Part shown: positions 6,858-15,482 of the stretch, in pieces
Position numbering within the stretch: position 1 is the first letter of the stretch
How the letters are laid out: each line of letters starts with the position of its first letter
Origin: Pseudomonadota bacterium
GTDB lineage: Bacteria; Pseudomonadota; Alphaproteobacteria; Rhizobiales; Pleomorphomonadaceae
Length of the DNA: 64,000 bases
Assembly (NCBI GenBank): GCA_023436885.1
Contig: JAEZHI010000041.1
Span: 1-64,000 of the forward strand
Reading direction: 5' to 3'
The notes under the pieces: model-generated
Database searches by the model: none
Told to the model about the DNA's origin: nothing
The model's input: the letters and a program-made list of their open reading frames with translations, nothing else
Program-made: the position numbers and the translations under genes

Positions 6858-8636
6858 ATGCCCTCGGACAAGCGCACGACGGCCGACATTCTGGTGGAAA
6901 CGCTGATCGACTGGCAGGTCGAGGTGATCTTCGGCCTGCCGGGCGACGGCATCAACGGCATCATGGAGGCGCTGCGCACCCGGCAGGATCGCATCCGCTT
7001 CATCCAGGTGCGGCACGAGGAGTCGGCCGCCTTCATGGCCTCGGCCTATGCCAAGTGGACCGGCAAGCTGGGCGTCTGCCTCGCCACCTCCGGCCCCGGC
7101 GGCACCCATCTCCTCACCGGCCTCTACGATGCCCAGCTCGATCAGGCGCCTGTGCTGGCCATCACCGGCATGCAGTTCCACGACCTGATCGAAACCTTCA
7201 CCCAGCAGGACGTCAACCTGACGCGCGCCTTCAGCGACGTGGCGATCTTCAACGCCGAGGTCAGCGACGCCGCCCACATGGAAAACCTGGCGAGCCTCGC
7301 CTGCCGCTCGGCGCTCTCCAAGCGTGGCGTCGCCCATCTCTCCATCGCCAACGACGTGCAGGAAGAGACGCTGGACGACGCCAGCCGCTCCAAGCGCAAC
7401 CAGCCGCAGCACACGCCCGACCGCTGGTTTGAATCGAGCGGCGTGCCGGACGAGTCGCAAGTGACGCGGGCGGCCGAGATCCTCAACAGCGCCAAGAAGG
7501 TGGCGATCCTGGCCGGGCGCGGCGCGCTGAATGCCCGCCAGGAGCTTGAGGAGACGGCGGAGCTGCTCGGCGCGCCGGTGATCAAGGCGCTGCTCGGCAA
7601 GGCCGTGCTGCCCGACGATCATCCGCTGACCACCGGCGGCATCGGCCTTCTCGGCACCCTGCCCTCGCAGGAGGCGATGGAACAGTGCGACGCGCTGCTG
7701 ATCGTCGGCTCCACCTTCCCCTATATCGAGTACTACCCGAAGCCCGGTCAGGCGCGCGGCGTGCAGATCGACCGCGACGGCCAGCGCATCGGCCTACGCT
7801 ATCCTGTCGAGACCGGCCTCGTGGGCGACGCCGCCACCGCCCTGCGCATGCTCAACAGCAGGCTGGGCCGCAAGCAGGATCGCAGCTTTCTTGAGACGGC
7901 TCAGGCCGGCATGCGGCGCTGGCGCGACATGATGGCCCTGGCGGCAGCCAAGACCGATGTGCCGCTGAAGCCGCAGGTGGTCACCGCCGCCTTCGGTCGC
8001 CGTCTGCCCGACGACGCCGTCCTCACCACCGATTCCGGCCAGAACACCGCCATGGCCGCCCGCCACATCGATCTGCGCGACGGGCAGGCCTTCGGCGTCT
8101 CCGGCACGCTCGCCTCCATGGCCTGCGGCCTGCCCTATGCCATTGCGGCGGGCATCGCCTTTCCCGGCAGGCCGATCTTCGCGGTGGTCGGCGACGGCGG
8201 CCTTGCCATGCAGCTCGGCGAGTTCTCGACGGCGGTGCGCTACGGCATCCCGCTGAAGGTTCTGGTGCTGAAGAACAACATGCTGAACCAGATCGCCTGG
8301 GAGCAGATGATGTTCCTCGGCAATCCGCAGTTCGGCTGCGAGCTGGCACCGATCGATTTCGCCCTGGCCGCCGACGCCATGGGCGGCATCGGCTACAGCG
8401 TGTCGCGCGCCGAGGAGGTGGAAGGCGTGCTCGATGCCGCCTTTGCCGCCGAGGGGCCGGTGATCATCGAAGCGGTGGTCGACGCCTACGAGCCGCTGAT
8501 GCCGCCCAAGATGCCGCCGGACTACGCCAAGAACTTCCGCAAGGCCCTGCCGGAAACGCCGGGCCATGAGGAGATCGAGGCCAACGTGGCCGAGGAGCCG
8601 CTGAAGACGATGATGGAAGCCGGCGAGAAGGGCTGA
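6858..8636 (+). CDS. ThDP-dependent enzyme (acetolactate synthase/pyruvate oxidase family)
   Basis: 592-residue enzyme with the three-domain ThDP layout: PYR domain with FGLPGDGINGI and the catalytic glutamate in VRHEESAAFMASAYAKW, a central domain, and the PP domain with VVGDGGLAMQLGEF followed by KNNMLNQIAWEQM (the GDG-N motif binding Mg-diphosphate). It is a paralogue of PoxB at 19980 but lacks the C-terminal membrane-activation segment seen there. The start is the ATG at 6858, after AGCAGGAGCAAGCC. Substrate uncertain: decarboxylation or oxidation of pyruvate or another 2-oxo acid is likely. It ends one base before the convergent methyltransferase gene. Confidence 0.88.
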   Translation: MPSDKRTTADILVETLIDWQVEVIFGLPGDGINGIMEALRTRQDRIRFIQVRHEESAAFMASAYAKWTGKLGVCLATSGPGGTHLLTGLYDAQLDQAPVLAITGMQFHDLIETFTQQDVNLTRAFSDVAIFNAEVSDAAHMENLASLACRSALSKRGVAHLSIANDVQEETLDDASRSKRNQPQHTPDRWFESSGVPDESQVTRAAEILNSAKKVAILAGRGALNARQELEETAELLGAPVIKALLGKAVLPDDHPLTTGGIGLLGTLPSQEAMEQCDALLIVGSTFPYIEYYPKPGQARGVQIDRDGQRIGLRYPVETGLVGDAATALRMLNSRLGRKQDRSFLETAQAGMRRWRDMMALAAAKTDVPLKPQVVTAAFGRRLPDDAVLTTDSGQNTAMAARHIDLRDGQAFGVSGTLASMACGLPYAIAAGIAFPGRPIFAVVGDGGLAMQLGEFSTAVRYGIPLKVLVLKNNMLNQIAWEQMMFLGNPQFGCELAPIDFALAADAMGGIGYSVSRAEEVEGVLDAAFAAEGPVIIEAVVDAYEPLMPPKMPPDYAKNFRKALPETPGHEEIEANVAEEPLKTMMEAGEKG

Positions 8637-9302
8637 CTACTTCGTCGCCACCCAGATCATGTGCCGCGCGCCGCGCTTCTTGCCGGCGCGCGTCGGCACC
8701 TCCGCCACCCGGAAGCCCACCTTCTTCAGGCGGCGGGTGAAGGCCGGATCGGGCGCCGACGACCACACGGTGAACACGCCGCCGGGGCGCAGCGCGCGGA
8801 AGGCGGCGCCGAGGCCGGCCGTGGTGTAGAGCGCATCGTTGCCCTGTCGCGAAAGCCCCTCCGGGCCGTTGTCGACGTCGAGCAATATGGCGTCCCAACT
8901 GTTGGTGGCGGCGCGCAGGATCACGCCAACATCCTCGACGCGCAGGGTGACGCGCGGATCCTCAAGCGAGCCGCCGAACACCTCGGCCATCGGCCCCTTG
9001 GCCCACTCCACCACCACCGGCATCAGCTCGGCCACGGTGACGCGCGCATCCTCGCCGAGCGCCTTCAGCGCCGCGCGCAGCGTGAAGCCCATGCCGAGGC
9101 CGCCGATCAGCGTTTTAATTTGTGGCCGGCCCTCGATCTCCGCGCAAGCCAACGTCGCCAGCGCCTCCTCCGAACCCGAAAGGCGCGAGTTCATCAGCTC
9201 GTTGGTGCCAAGCATGATGGAAAACTCGCTGCCGCGCTGCATCAGCTTGAGCTCGACGCCATCTTCAGTTTGCACGGCGCCATGCCGAACCCAGGGAAGC
9301 AT
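8637..9302 (-). CDS. Spermidine synthase-like SAM-binding protein
   Basis: About 221 residues, Rossmann-fold domain of the spermidine synthase-like group. Visible are LIGGLGMGFTLRAAL (nucleotide-binding loop), VTVAELMPVVVEWAKG (acidic end of strand 2), LRVEDVGVIL and AILLDVDNGPEG. It lacks the N-terminal beta domain of full aminopropyltransferases, so a methyltransferase or an unknown transferase role is as likely as polyamine synthesis. No clear ribosome site resolves the start: ATG at 9302 is used, and an in-frame GTG at 9335 would add 11 residues. It is convergent with and directly adjacent to the ThDP gene. Confidence 0.75.
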   Translation of the reverse strand: MLPWVRHGAVQTEDGVELKLMQRGSEFSIMLGTNELMNSRLSGSEEALATLACAEIEGRPQIKTLIGGLGMGFTLRAALKALGEDARVTVAELMPVVVEWAKGPMAEVFGGSLEDPRVTLRVEDVGVILRAATNSWDAILLDVDNGPEGLSRQGNDALYTTAGLGAAFRALRPGGVFTVWSSAPDPAFTRRLKKVGFRVAEVPTRAGKKRGARHMIWVATK

Positions 9303-9406
9303 AGGAGGTACCCGATAGTGGAAATCGCGGCGCACCCTACACGAGGCAAGGCGGAACGGACAGGGCGGGATGAGCCGGGATGTTGTGAGGGGCGAAGGCG
9401 GTGCCC

Positions 9407-9609
9407 GATATCAGCCGCCCGTTCTACCTTCCTGAGGTCCTCGCTTTCGCAAGGATGACAAATTGATATTAGGGATCAGTCGGGTAGCGGCTTGCCCTTC
9501 AGCTTGATCCCGTTTCCAAACTCCCTCCAGCTCGGCTACCGCCCCCTATCAAGCCGTCATCCTTGCGAAAGCGAGGACCTCAGGCAGGATGGAACGCAAC
9601 GGTGATATC
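9407..9609. repeat. Palindromic repeat pair, copies 4 (reverse) and 5 (forward)
   Basis: This fills most of the 331-base gap 9303-9633. Reverse copy 9407-9460 (GATATC ... CTGAGGTCCTCGC ... GCAAGGATGACA) and forward copy 9556-9609 (GTCATCCTTGCGAAAGCGAGG ... GATATC) face each other across about 95 bases. Both use the CCTTGC-GAAA-GCGAGG hairpin. No gene or promoter is evident in the remainder of the gap. Confidence 0.85.
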
Positions 9610-9633
9610 GGTCTCTCTCCTCGCCACACACAC

Positions 9634-10131
9634 CTATTCCACCCCCTCGCCCTCCCTCACCCATTGCTCCTGCGCCTCCGTCTCGATGGCGCCCGGGCGG
9701 GCTCGCCGGACGCGGCAGATGGCATCTCCGGCCGCCTCGCCTCTCTCGGTCAGGATCCGCGCGGCGACCATGCCGGATCGCCCCAATCCGCCCCAGCAGT
9801 GGATGAGCAGCCTGCCCTTACGGTCGAGAATATCCCGCACCTCGCGGGACACCGCCGACCAGTTCCCGCCGCCCTCCGGCGTGCTGTAGTTGCGGATGGG
9901 AAAGCGCAGCCAGACGATCCCCCTGCTCCTGAGATCCGCAGCAAACGTATCGGGATCGAAGGGAAACTCGGTATCCTCGATCAGCGACAGGACTGCCGTG
10001 GGTTTCCATCGGGCGATGATGTCGAGCGACGCTGAATAATCGCCCTTCCGCCCCGGACAGGCCGTCAAAGCCATGACGGCCCCGTCGCCCAGATCGATCT
10101 CGGATATGACCGACAGATCGTAATCATGCAT
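9634..10131 (-). CDS. Protein-tyrosine phosphatase-like protein
   Basis: 165-residue phosphatase of the dual-specificity/tyrosine phosphatase fold. The P-loop LLIHCWGGLGRSGMVAARIL contains the signature HCx5RS with catalytic Cys and Arg, and a plausible general-acid aspartate lies in the SLIEDTEFPFD region. It starts MHDYDLSVISEID at 10131; the longer frame upstream is arginine-rich translation of the intergenic region and is rejected. It lies 70 bases after the DUF305 gene on the same strand. The physiological substrate is unknown; bacterial relatives act on proteins, nucleotides or phosphoinositides. Confidence 0.8.
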   Translation of the reverse strand: MHDYDLSVISEIDLGDGAVMALTACPGRKGDYSASLDIIARWKPTAVLSLIEDTEFPFDPDTFAADLRSRGIVWLRFPIRNYSTPEGGGNWSAVSREVRDILDRKGRLLIHCWGGLGRSGMVAARILTERGEAAGDAICRVRRARPGAIETEAQEQWVREGEGVE

Positions 10132-10201
10132 TCCCAACCATCCCTCGGCCGCGATACTCGCCGCCAAGCCTATCCGCCTGCAAGCTGCCGGGGAAGGCCT
10201 G

Positions 10202-10714
10202 TCACTGGGCCGGCGCCGGCGCGCCACGCTGGCGATAGGACGGCAGATCCGGCGCATTGTCGGCGACCGGATGCGCTTCGAGGTCGGCGATCAGCTGTTT
10301 CATTTCGCCGATCTCCCGCACCTGCGCCTCGATGATGCCATCGGCCAGCTTGCGGACGCGCGGATCGCGGATATGCGCGCGCTCGCTGGTCATGATGGCG
10401 ATCGAGTGGTGGGGGATCATCGCCTTCATGTAACTGACATCGCCGACCGTCTCCTGGCTGCGCACCAGCCAGAGCGACACGACGAACACGATGACGCTTG
10501 CCACGACGATGCCGACGTTGACCCGCGTGTTTCCATACATCGACCACATGAAGCCGATCATGATGACCGCCATCACGGCGCCCATCAAGAGGGCCATCCA
10601 TGTGCGCGTCTGGCTGAAGAACACATGATCGAGGGCGTAGGTATTCAGGTACATCAGACCGAACATGATCACCGTCGACGTGACGATCATCGCGGCAAAG
10701 CGGGTGTAGGACAT
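10202..10714 (-). CDS. DUF305-domain membrane protein
   Basis: 170 residues. The N-terminal half has three hydrophobic segments (about residues 7-26, 36-56 and 64-83), and the C-terminal half is a DUF305 four-helix domain with YMKAMIPHHSIAIMTSERA. The HH pair and methionines there resemble metal-binding positions of DUF305 proteins, which often accompany copper-handling genes. This fused form (three membrane helices plus DUF305) is a recognised arrangement. The ATG at 10714 is preceded by GGAGGCAG. It may be transcribed with the downstream phosphatase. Function not established. Confidence 0.85.
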   Translation of the reverse strand: MSYTRFAAMIVTSTVIMFGLMYLNTYALDHVFFSQTRTWMALLMGAVMAVIMIGFMWSMYGNTRVNVGIVVASVIVFVVSLWLVRSQETVGDVSYMKAMIPHHSIAIMTSERAHIRDPRVRKLADGIIEAQVREIGEMKQLIADLEAHPVADNAPDLPSYRQRGAPAPAQ

Positions 10715-10810
10715 GGCTGCCTGCCTCCGTTACTGAGCGATGACTTGACCGCTGAACAGCGCAACACAGCCTAACCGACGGATCCGCCCATTGTTCCCCG
10801 GAGAGCGGCC

Positions 10811-11719
10811 TCACGCCGCTTCGCGTTCCATCCACTCGGCCGGCAAGGTCTCGCGGAACGCCTCCCGGATGATCGACGCCAGATGATCAGCGATCGGGTT
10901 GCCACCCTTGTCCGAGCGGATCAGCCGGAGGCCAAGGCTCGGCAGCGATGGGAGACCATATTGCCGCTCATCCAGCAGCCCGACCGTTACGGGCCTCCCG
11001 AGCGACGTCCGCACCGCCACGCCCAATCCGGCCGCTGTCGCCGCCCACAGACCGCCCAGGCTGGGCGTGACGAAGGCGACGCGCCAGGGGATGCCGTGCC
11101 GATCGAGGTGCTCGCAGGCGATGGTGCGCAACAGACACGGCGCTTCCAGCACGACGAGCGGCAGCGGCTCGCCGCTCTCCCGCCGCCAAGCCGGTGCCTC
11201 GCCCGCCGCACCCAGCCAGCAGAGCGGCACGGCGGCGATCCTCTCGTCAGCCGGCCCGCTGCCGTCGTCCCAGGCGAGCGCCAGGTCGAGCTGGCCCGCG
11301 GCGGTCTTCTGCTTGAGCTCGGCGTTGCGGGCGATCCGCCCCTCCACCCGCACCTTGGGGTGAGCACGAGCGAAGCGGCCGAGCACGCGCGGCAGCACTG
11401 TCTCGCCGAAATCCTCCTGAATGCCGAGCCGCGCCCAGCCCTCCAGTTCCGCGCCGCGCAAGGCACTCACCGCCTCGTCGTTGAGGGCGAGCAGACGCCG
11501 GGCGTAGGAGAGCAGCAGCTCGCCGCCGTCGGTCAGCGCGAGGCCGCGCCCTGACTTGCGCACCAGCGGCGCGCCGGTCTGTTCCTCCAGCTTCTTGAGC
11601 TGGGCGCTGACCGCCGAGGTGGAACGACCCAGCCGATCGGCGGCGCGTGCGAAGGAACCGGCGTCGATACCGGTGACGAAGCTGCGCAGTGCGTCCATGT
11701 CGAGATTGGTGAGGCGCAT
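10811..11719 (-). CDS. LysR-family regulator
   Basis: 302 residues. The N-terminal HTH (residues about 5-64) reads MDALRSFVTGIDAGSFARAA then STSAVSAQLKKLEEQTG; the rest is a periplasmic-binding-like effector domain. It is divergent from the tautomerase/cupin/DUF4865 operon starting at 11826. The 106-base gap contains a perfect palindrome, ATCCTGAATTTCAGGAT (11726-11742), suited to controlling both directions. This neighbourhood (LysR, tautomerase, DUF4865) recurs in proteobacteria, supporting the pairing. Confidence 0.92.
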   Translation of the reverse strand: MRLTNLDMDALRSFVTGIDAGSFARAADRLGRSTSAVSAQLKKLEEQTGAPLVRKSGRGLALTDGGELLLSYARRLLALNDEAVSALRGAELEGWARLGIQEDFGETVLPRVLGRFARAHPKVRVEGRIARNAELKQKTAAGQLDLALAWDDGSGPADERIAAVPLCWLGAAGEAPAWRRESGEPLPLVVLEAPCLLRTIACEHLDRHGIPWRVAFVTPSLGGLWAATAAGLGVAVRTSLGRPVTVGLLDERQYGLPSLPSLGLRLIRSDKGGNPIADHLASIIREAFRETLPAEWMEREAA

Positions 11720-11725
11720 ATCATC

Positions 11726-11742
11726 ATCCTGAATTTCAGGAT
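11726..11742. promoter_or_regulatory. 17-bp palindrome, likely LysR operator
   Basis: ATCCTGAA-T-TTCAGGAT is a perfect inverted repeat with a one-base centre, 7 bases upstream of the LysR start codon. A related partial copy (TCCTGAATAATCTGATTTTAGGGA region, 11749-11772) follows toward the tautomerase gene, consistent with separate recognition and activation sites of a LysR protein. Confidence 0.55.
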
Positions 11743-11825
11743 CATCAGTCCTGAATAATCTGATTTTAGGGATGATGATGCCGCTCTATCCTTCCCTCGT
11801 CAACATCAATCACGGAGGCGCTGCC

Positions 11826-12224
11826 ATGCCCTTCACCCGCATTTCCCTGAAAGAGGGCAAGTCGCCCGCCTATCTCCGGGCCGTTGCCGACAGCCTCGAC
11901 CGCGCCCTCGTCGACGCCTTCGAGGTGCCGGAAAATGACCGTTTCGTCGCCATCCACCAGTACCGCGACGGCGAGCTGATCTTCGACCGCAACTATCGCG
12001 GCGGCCCGCGCTCGGATGATTTCATCCTGTTCCACATCACCACGGGACGGATGCGCCCCGCCGAAACCACGGCCCGCTTCTTCCGCCGCCTCGTCGACAA
12101 TCTTCAGGCGGCGCCGGGCGTGCGACCGGAGGACGTGATGATCGTCATCGCCAACTCCACCTTAGACGACTGGTCGTTCGCCGCCGGCCATCCCGCCAGC
12201 AAACCCGTGGAGACGGCGCGATGA
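11826..12224 (+). CDS. Tautomerase-family protein
   Basis: 132-residue protein of the tautomerase/MIF superfamily. After Met removal it would begin with Pro (MPFTRISLKEGKS), the catalytic base of the family. The core FVAIHQYRDGELIFDRNYRGGPRS and the ending MIVIANSTLDDWSFAAG are typical of the 4-oxalocrotonate-like group of about 130 residues. The ATG follows CACGGAGG. It overlaps the cupin gene by four bases (ATGA), showing translational coupling. Substrate unknown. Confidence 0.87.
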   Translation: MPFTRISLKEGKSPAYLRAVADSLDRALVDAFEVPENDRFVAIHQYRDGELIFDRNYRGGPRSDDFILFHITTGRMRPAETTARFFRRLVDNLQAAPGVRPEDVMIVIANSTLDDWSFAAGHPASKPVETAR

Positions 12225-12652
12225 GCAACCCCTTCGCCATGGGCGAGGCCTGCCCCGACAAGATGACTGTCTGGCGCTCGGACGACGGCATCGCGACCTC
12301 ACCCGCCGACGTCTCAACCGGCTCCTTCGAAGTGCAGATGCTGCTGTCGAGCCGCACCGAGGGCGAGATGACGGCAATGCGCGCCTTCGTTCCGGCCGGC
12401 GTCGTCACCCACTGGCACAGCCACCCGCGCGGCCAACTGCTGCACGTGCTCGACGGCACCGGCCTCGCCCAGCGCGACGGCGGCGATGTCGTCGAGCTCC
12501 ACAAGGGCGACAGCGTCTGGTTCGCGCCCGGCGAGAAGCACTGGCACGGCGCCACGAAGGACAGCGCCTTCAGCTACATCAGCATCCAGCCGGTGAAGGA
12601 CGGCACAGCCGCCCACTGGTTTGAACCCGTGAACCAAGGAAATCAGCCATGA
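12221..12652 (+). CDS. Cupin-domain protein
   Basis: 143-residue single cupin. Motif 1 GVVTHWHSHPRGQLLHVLDG supplies His ligands and motif 2 reads APGEKHWHGATKD, so a metal site is intact. The group with a preceding tautomerase is often annotated carboxymuconolactone-decarboxylase-like cupin; the reaction here is unknown. It overlaps both neighbours by four bases, so the three genes 11826-13197 form one coupled operon under the divergent LysR. Confidence 0.87.
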   Translation: MSNPFAMGEACPDKMTVWRSDDGIATSPADVSTGSFEVQMLLSSRTEGEMTAMRAFVPAGVVTHWHSHPRGQLLHVLDGTGLAQRDGGDVVELHKGDSVWFAPGEKHWHGATKDSAFSYISIQPVKDGTAAHWFEPVNQGNQP

Positions 12653-13197
12653 TCGCCATGCAATACGGCTTCACCCTGCCCGCCGACTACGACATGTCCA
12701 TCATCGACCGCCGCATCCGCGACAAGGGTCCGCTGCTCGACGGCTTCCCGCGCCTGCGTTTCAAGGCCTACCTCGCCGCCCGCAAGAAGGACGACGGCTT
12801 TCAGAGCGCGGAAAACCTCTACGCGCCCTTCTATCTCTGGGACGAGCCGGAGGGCATCGACGGCTTTCTCGGGAGCCCCGGCTTTACCGCGCTGACGCGC
12901 GACTTCGGTTGGCCGAGCGTGCAGACCTGGCTCGTCTGGCACGCCGAGCTGGGGGACGACCTCAGGCAGACGAGATATGCCAGCCGCGAGATCACCCCCA
13001 TAACGCCGTATTCCAACCTCGCCGAGATTCGTGACACCGCCCTCGCCGAGGCCCGCTCCGGCACCGGCGCGCTCGCCACCGTTGTTGGCTTTGATCCCAC
13101 GAGCTGGAAGCAAGTGCGCTTCAGCCTGTGGGCCGAGGTGTCGGAGATGACGCAGGAGGCGCAGCTCTACGCGGTGGGGCACGTGGCGCTGCCATGA
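12649..13197 (+). CDS. DUF4865 family protein
   Basis: 182 residues starting MIAMQYGFTLPADYDMSIID, the characteristic opening of DUF4865 proteins. There is no signal peptide or membrane segment. DUF4865 genes usually lie beside a LysR regulator and a tautomerase, exactly as here, which suggests a common pathway, but no reaction is known. The start overlaps the cupin stop. The following 356 bases contain repeats only. Confidence 0.82.
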   Translation: MIAMQYGFTLPADYDMSIIDRRIRDKGPLLDGFPRLRFKAYLAARKKDDGFQSAENLYAPFYLWDEPEGIDGFLGSPGFTALTRDFGWPSVQTWLVWHAELGDDLRQTRYASREITPITPYSNLAEIRDTALAEARSGTGALATVVGFDPTSWKQVRFSLWAEVSEMTQEAQLYAVGHVALP

Positions 13198-13215
13198 GAC
13201 AGCTTATTGAAAACT

Positions 13216-13472
13216 GATATCACCCACCCGCTCTACCTTCCTGAGATCCTCGCTTTCGCAAGGATGACAGACTTATATATATTTCAATAACTTGTTGATG
13301 CGCGAATACCGTGCCTAACGTCTTCAGCAAGGTGGACGGATAGCAAGGATCAACAGAGTTGGTGACAACCTTACGGAAACGCGCGAGCGGTTATGTATTT
13401 GTTCCTAAATATAATTCTGTCATCCTTGCGAAAGCGAGGAGCTCAGGCAGAAAGGGGTGCAGCGCCAATATG
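13216..13472. repeat. Palindromic repeat pair, copies 6 (reverse) and 7 (forward)
   Basis: Reverse copy 13216-13270 and forward copy 13419-13472 face each other across about 150 bases. Copy 6 carries GAGATCCTCGC rather than the usual GAGGTCC, and copy 7 has GAGGAGCTCAGG rather than GAGGACCTCAGG. They occupy the gap between the DUF4865 gene and the SnoaL-like gene (13198-13553). The intervening bases hold nothing recognisable. Confidence 0.82.
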
Positions 13473-13522
13473 GGGCGGCCCTGAGCACCCCCTTGCCCGT
13501 TCCCTAGCTTCAGCCTATTTAT

Positions 13523-13537
13523 ACAGTTTAACTGTAT
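13523..13537. promoter_or_regulatory. 15-bp palindrome upstream of SnoaL-like gene
   Basis: TACAGTT-T-AACTGTA is a perfect inverted repeat around one base, 16 bases before the start codon of the SnoaL-like protein and overlapping a plausible -10 region (TATACT). The convergent MarR gene at 13961 is the most likely binder (inference). Confidence 0.55.
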
Positions 13538-13553
13538 ATACTAGGAGCTACAC

Positions 13554-13964
13554 ATGCCCTCCAACGCCCCCAAATCCGTTGTCCGCCGCTTCAACATCGA
13601 GGTCATCCAGCATGGCAACGCCGACGCCTTCCGTGCCCTGATGGCGCCGGATTTCGTCAATCATGCCGCCCCGCCCGGTCGCCCCAACGGTCCCGAGAGC
13701 ATGTGGGCGACCTTCGAAACCATCCTCCGGCCGGCCATCTCGAACCTTACTGTGACGATCCACGACCAGATTGCCGAGGGCGACAAGGTGACCACCCGCA
13801 AGACGATCAGCGGCCGCCACACCGGCGACCTCCTGGGTGTTCCGGCCACAGGCAAGGAGATTGCCATCGACGTGATCGACATCGTCCGTGTCGAGGGCGG
13901 TCGTTATCGCGAACACTGGGGCCTCAACACGCTGCAATCAGTGCTCGCCGCGTTGAGGGCTTAG
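13554..13964 (+). CDS. SnoaL-like polyketide cyclase/ester cyclase family protein
   Basis: 136-residue cone-fold protein of the SnoaL-like group. Recognisable are VVRRFNIEVIQHGNADAF, MAPDFVNHAAPPG (the F-x-N-H pattern), TRKTISGRHTGDLLG and DIVRVEGGRYREHWGL. These proteins are rarely true cyclases in such contexts; the substrate is unknown. Start ATG follows CTAGGAGC. The gene ends overlapping by four bases with the convergent MarR gene and has a palindromic operator at its promoter. Confidence 0.85.
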   Translation: MPSNAPKSVVRRFNIEVIQHGNADAFRALMAPDFVNHAAPPGRPNGPESMWATFETILRPAISNLTVTIHDQIAEGDKVTTRKTISGRHTGDLLGVPATGKEIAIDVIDIVRVEGGRYREHWGLNTLQSVLAALRA

Positions 13965-14401
13965 CTCAGCTTCTCGATGATCTCGATGGCGGCGCGCAGC
14001 ACCTGCCGGTCGCCCTCGCTCAGGCGCGCGTCGATCAGGCTGGCGATCTCGTGCTGCCGCGCCTCGCGCGACCGGGCTAGCGCCGCCCGCCCCTCATCGC
14101 TGAGCGCGATCAGCTGGCTGCGCCCATCCGCCGGGTTGGGCAGGCGCGTGACGAGGCCAGCCGTCTCCAGCTGCTCCACCACCAGGCGCATGCTCTGGTG
14201 CTTCACCTTGCGTTCGGCGGCGAGGCTGGCAACGCTCATCGCTCCCTGCCGATCGAGGAGCCCCAGCGTCTCCGATTGCGAGCTGGTCGGCGTGTCGGCC
14301 TCGCGGCGAATGCTGCGCACGAAGGTGCCCACTACCCGGCGAAGCTCTTCGCCGAGCGCCAATGCTTCCGTCGTGGGTGCCTTGTCCGCCATCTTGCCCA
14401 T
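13961..14401 (-). CDS. MarR-family transcriptional regulator
   Basis: About 146 residues. The winged helix shows SVASLAAERKVKHQSMRLVVEQ followed by the wing VTRLPNPADGRSQLIALS. Two possible ATG starts (14401 and 14392) and a TTG at 14416 lie close together; 14401 is used because a weak GGCGGCGG precedes it. It is convergent with the SnoaL-like gene, whose promoter holds a palindrome suited to a MarR dimer. Confidence 0.88.
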   Translation of the reverse strand: MGKMADKAPTTEALALGEELRRVVGTFVRSIRREADTPTSSQSETLGLLDRQGAMSVASLAAERKVKHQSMRLVVEQLETAGLVTRLPNPADGRSQLIALSDEGRAALARSREARQHEIASLIDARLSEGDRQVLRAAIEIIEKLS

Positions 14402-14628
14402 CCGCCGCTGCCACAACCCTGCTTACGCCGGGACCGGCCGAAAGGAAACCGCTCCGCCTAGTCCGAGAGGCTCTCGCCATTTTCGGCTGTGATATCCGCC
14501 GCCTCGCGGAAATCGGGTGTCTGGGCAGCGGCCCCGTTTCCTATGTCGTCCTCCCCAACAAGAGCAACTCCAGCAAAAGGGAGAACCGATCTTGCGCCCG
14601 GAGTTGCGTGGAAAAAAGGTGAAGCGAC

Positions 14629-15377
14629 ATGGGAATCCTGAACAACAGGGTGGCGATCATCACCGGCGCGTCCTCGGGCATCGGCCGTGCTGCGGCATTT
14701 CTGTTCGCGGCCGAGGGCGCCGCCATCGTGCTCAACGCGCGTGGGGCCGAAGCGCTGGAAGCCGTGGCCGAGAGCATCAAGGGCAAGGGCGGCAAGGTGA
14801 GCCTCATCGTCGGCGACGTCAGCGATCCCGCCTGCCACGAGGCACTGGTGGCCGAGGCGGAAAGCGCCTTCGGCGGCCTCGACATCGCCTTCAACAACGC
14901 CGGCACGGTCGGCGCCTTCAAGCCGCTGGCCGATCTCACGCCGGGGACTGGCAGGCGATACTCACCATCAACCTCACCTCGGCCTTCCTGGCGAGCCGCG
15001 TCCAGATCCCGGCGATGCTCCAGCGCGGCGGCGGCTCCATCGTCTTCACCTCGAGTTTCGTCGGCACCAGCGTCGGCCTGCCCGGCATGTCGGCCTACGG
15101 CGCGGCGAAGGCCGGGCTGATGGGCCTCGTGAAGGGCATCACCGCCGATTACGGCGCCAACGGCATTCGCGCCAACGCCCTGCTCCCCGGCGGCACCGAC
15201 ACCGGCATGGCCGGCAATCAGGCCCAAAGGGACTGGGCCGCCGGCCTCCACGCCATGAAGCGCATCGCCCGGCCGGAGGAAATCGCGGCAGCCGCCCTGT
15301 TCCTCGCTGGCCCGCAATCCAGCTTCGTCACGGGATCGGCGCTCTACGCCGACGGGGGAAATGCCGCGGTAAAGTGA
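14629..15377 (+). pseudogene. SDR-family oxidoreductase, interrupted by one-base frameshift
   Basis: A short-chain dehydrogenase of about 249 residues if repaired. The first frame (14629 to about 14946) gives GASSGIGRAAA (cofactor loop) and FNNAGTVGAF (NNAG motif); the second frame (to 15377) gives the catalytic SAYGAAKAG (YxxxK), LLPGGTDTGMAG and the C-terminal FVTGSALYADGG. The break lies in a run of four G at 14943-14946: five G would restore TPGDWQAIL, which is what the family has at this position. Everything else is conserved, so this is either a very recent mutation or a sequencing error in a homopolymer. Ribosome site AAGGTG precedes the ATG. Confidence 0.85.
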
Positions 15378-15389
15378 GAGAGGGAGCCT

Positions 15390-15473
15390 GATATCAGCCG
15401 CTCGCGTTCTCGTCCTGAGGTCCTGCGCCTTAAGCGCAGGACCTCGGGCAGAACGAAGCGCAACGCCGATATC
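15390..15473. repeat. Fused palindromic repeat, copy 8 (84-base near-palindrome)
   Basis: A reverse and a forward element share one hairpin, giving a single near-palindrome bounded by GATATC on both sides. The core stem GAGGTCCTGCGC / GCGCAGGACCTC is 12 bp and perfect, with loop CTTAA. It looks like a pair that lost its central spacer and both GTCATCC parts. It lies just before the 3' end of the GIY-YIG gene. Confidence 0.85.
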
Positions 15474-15482
15474 AGGCGCCAC

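Noticed and set aside
6858..8636. Assignment of the first ThDP enzyme as a second PoxB
   Set aside because: It lacks the C-terminal lipid-activation segment present in the poxB product at 19980 and differs in the conserved N-terminal signature.
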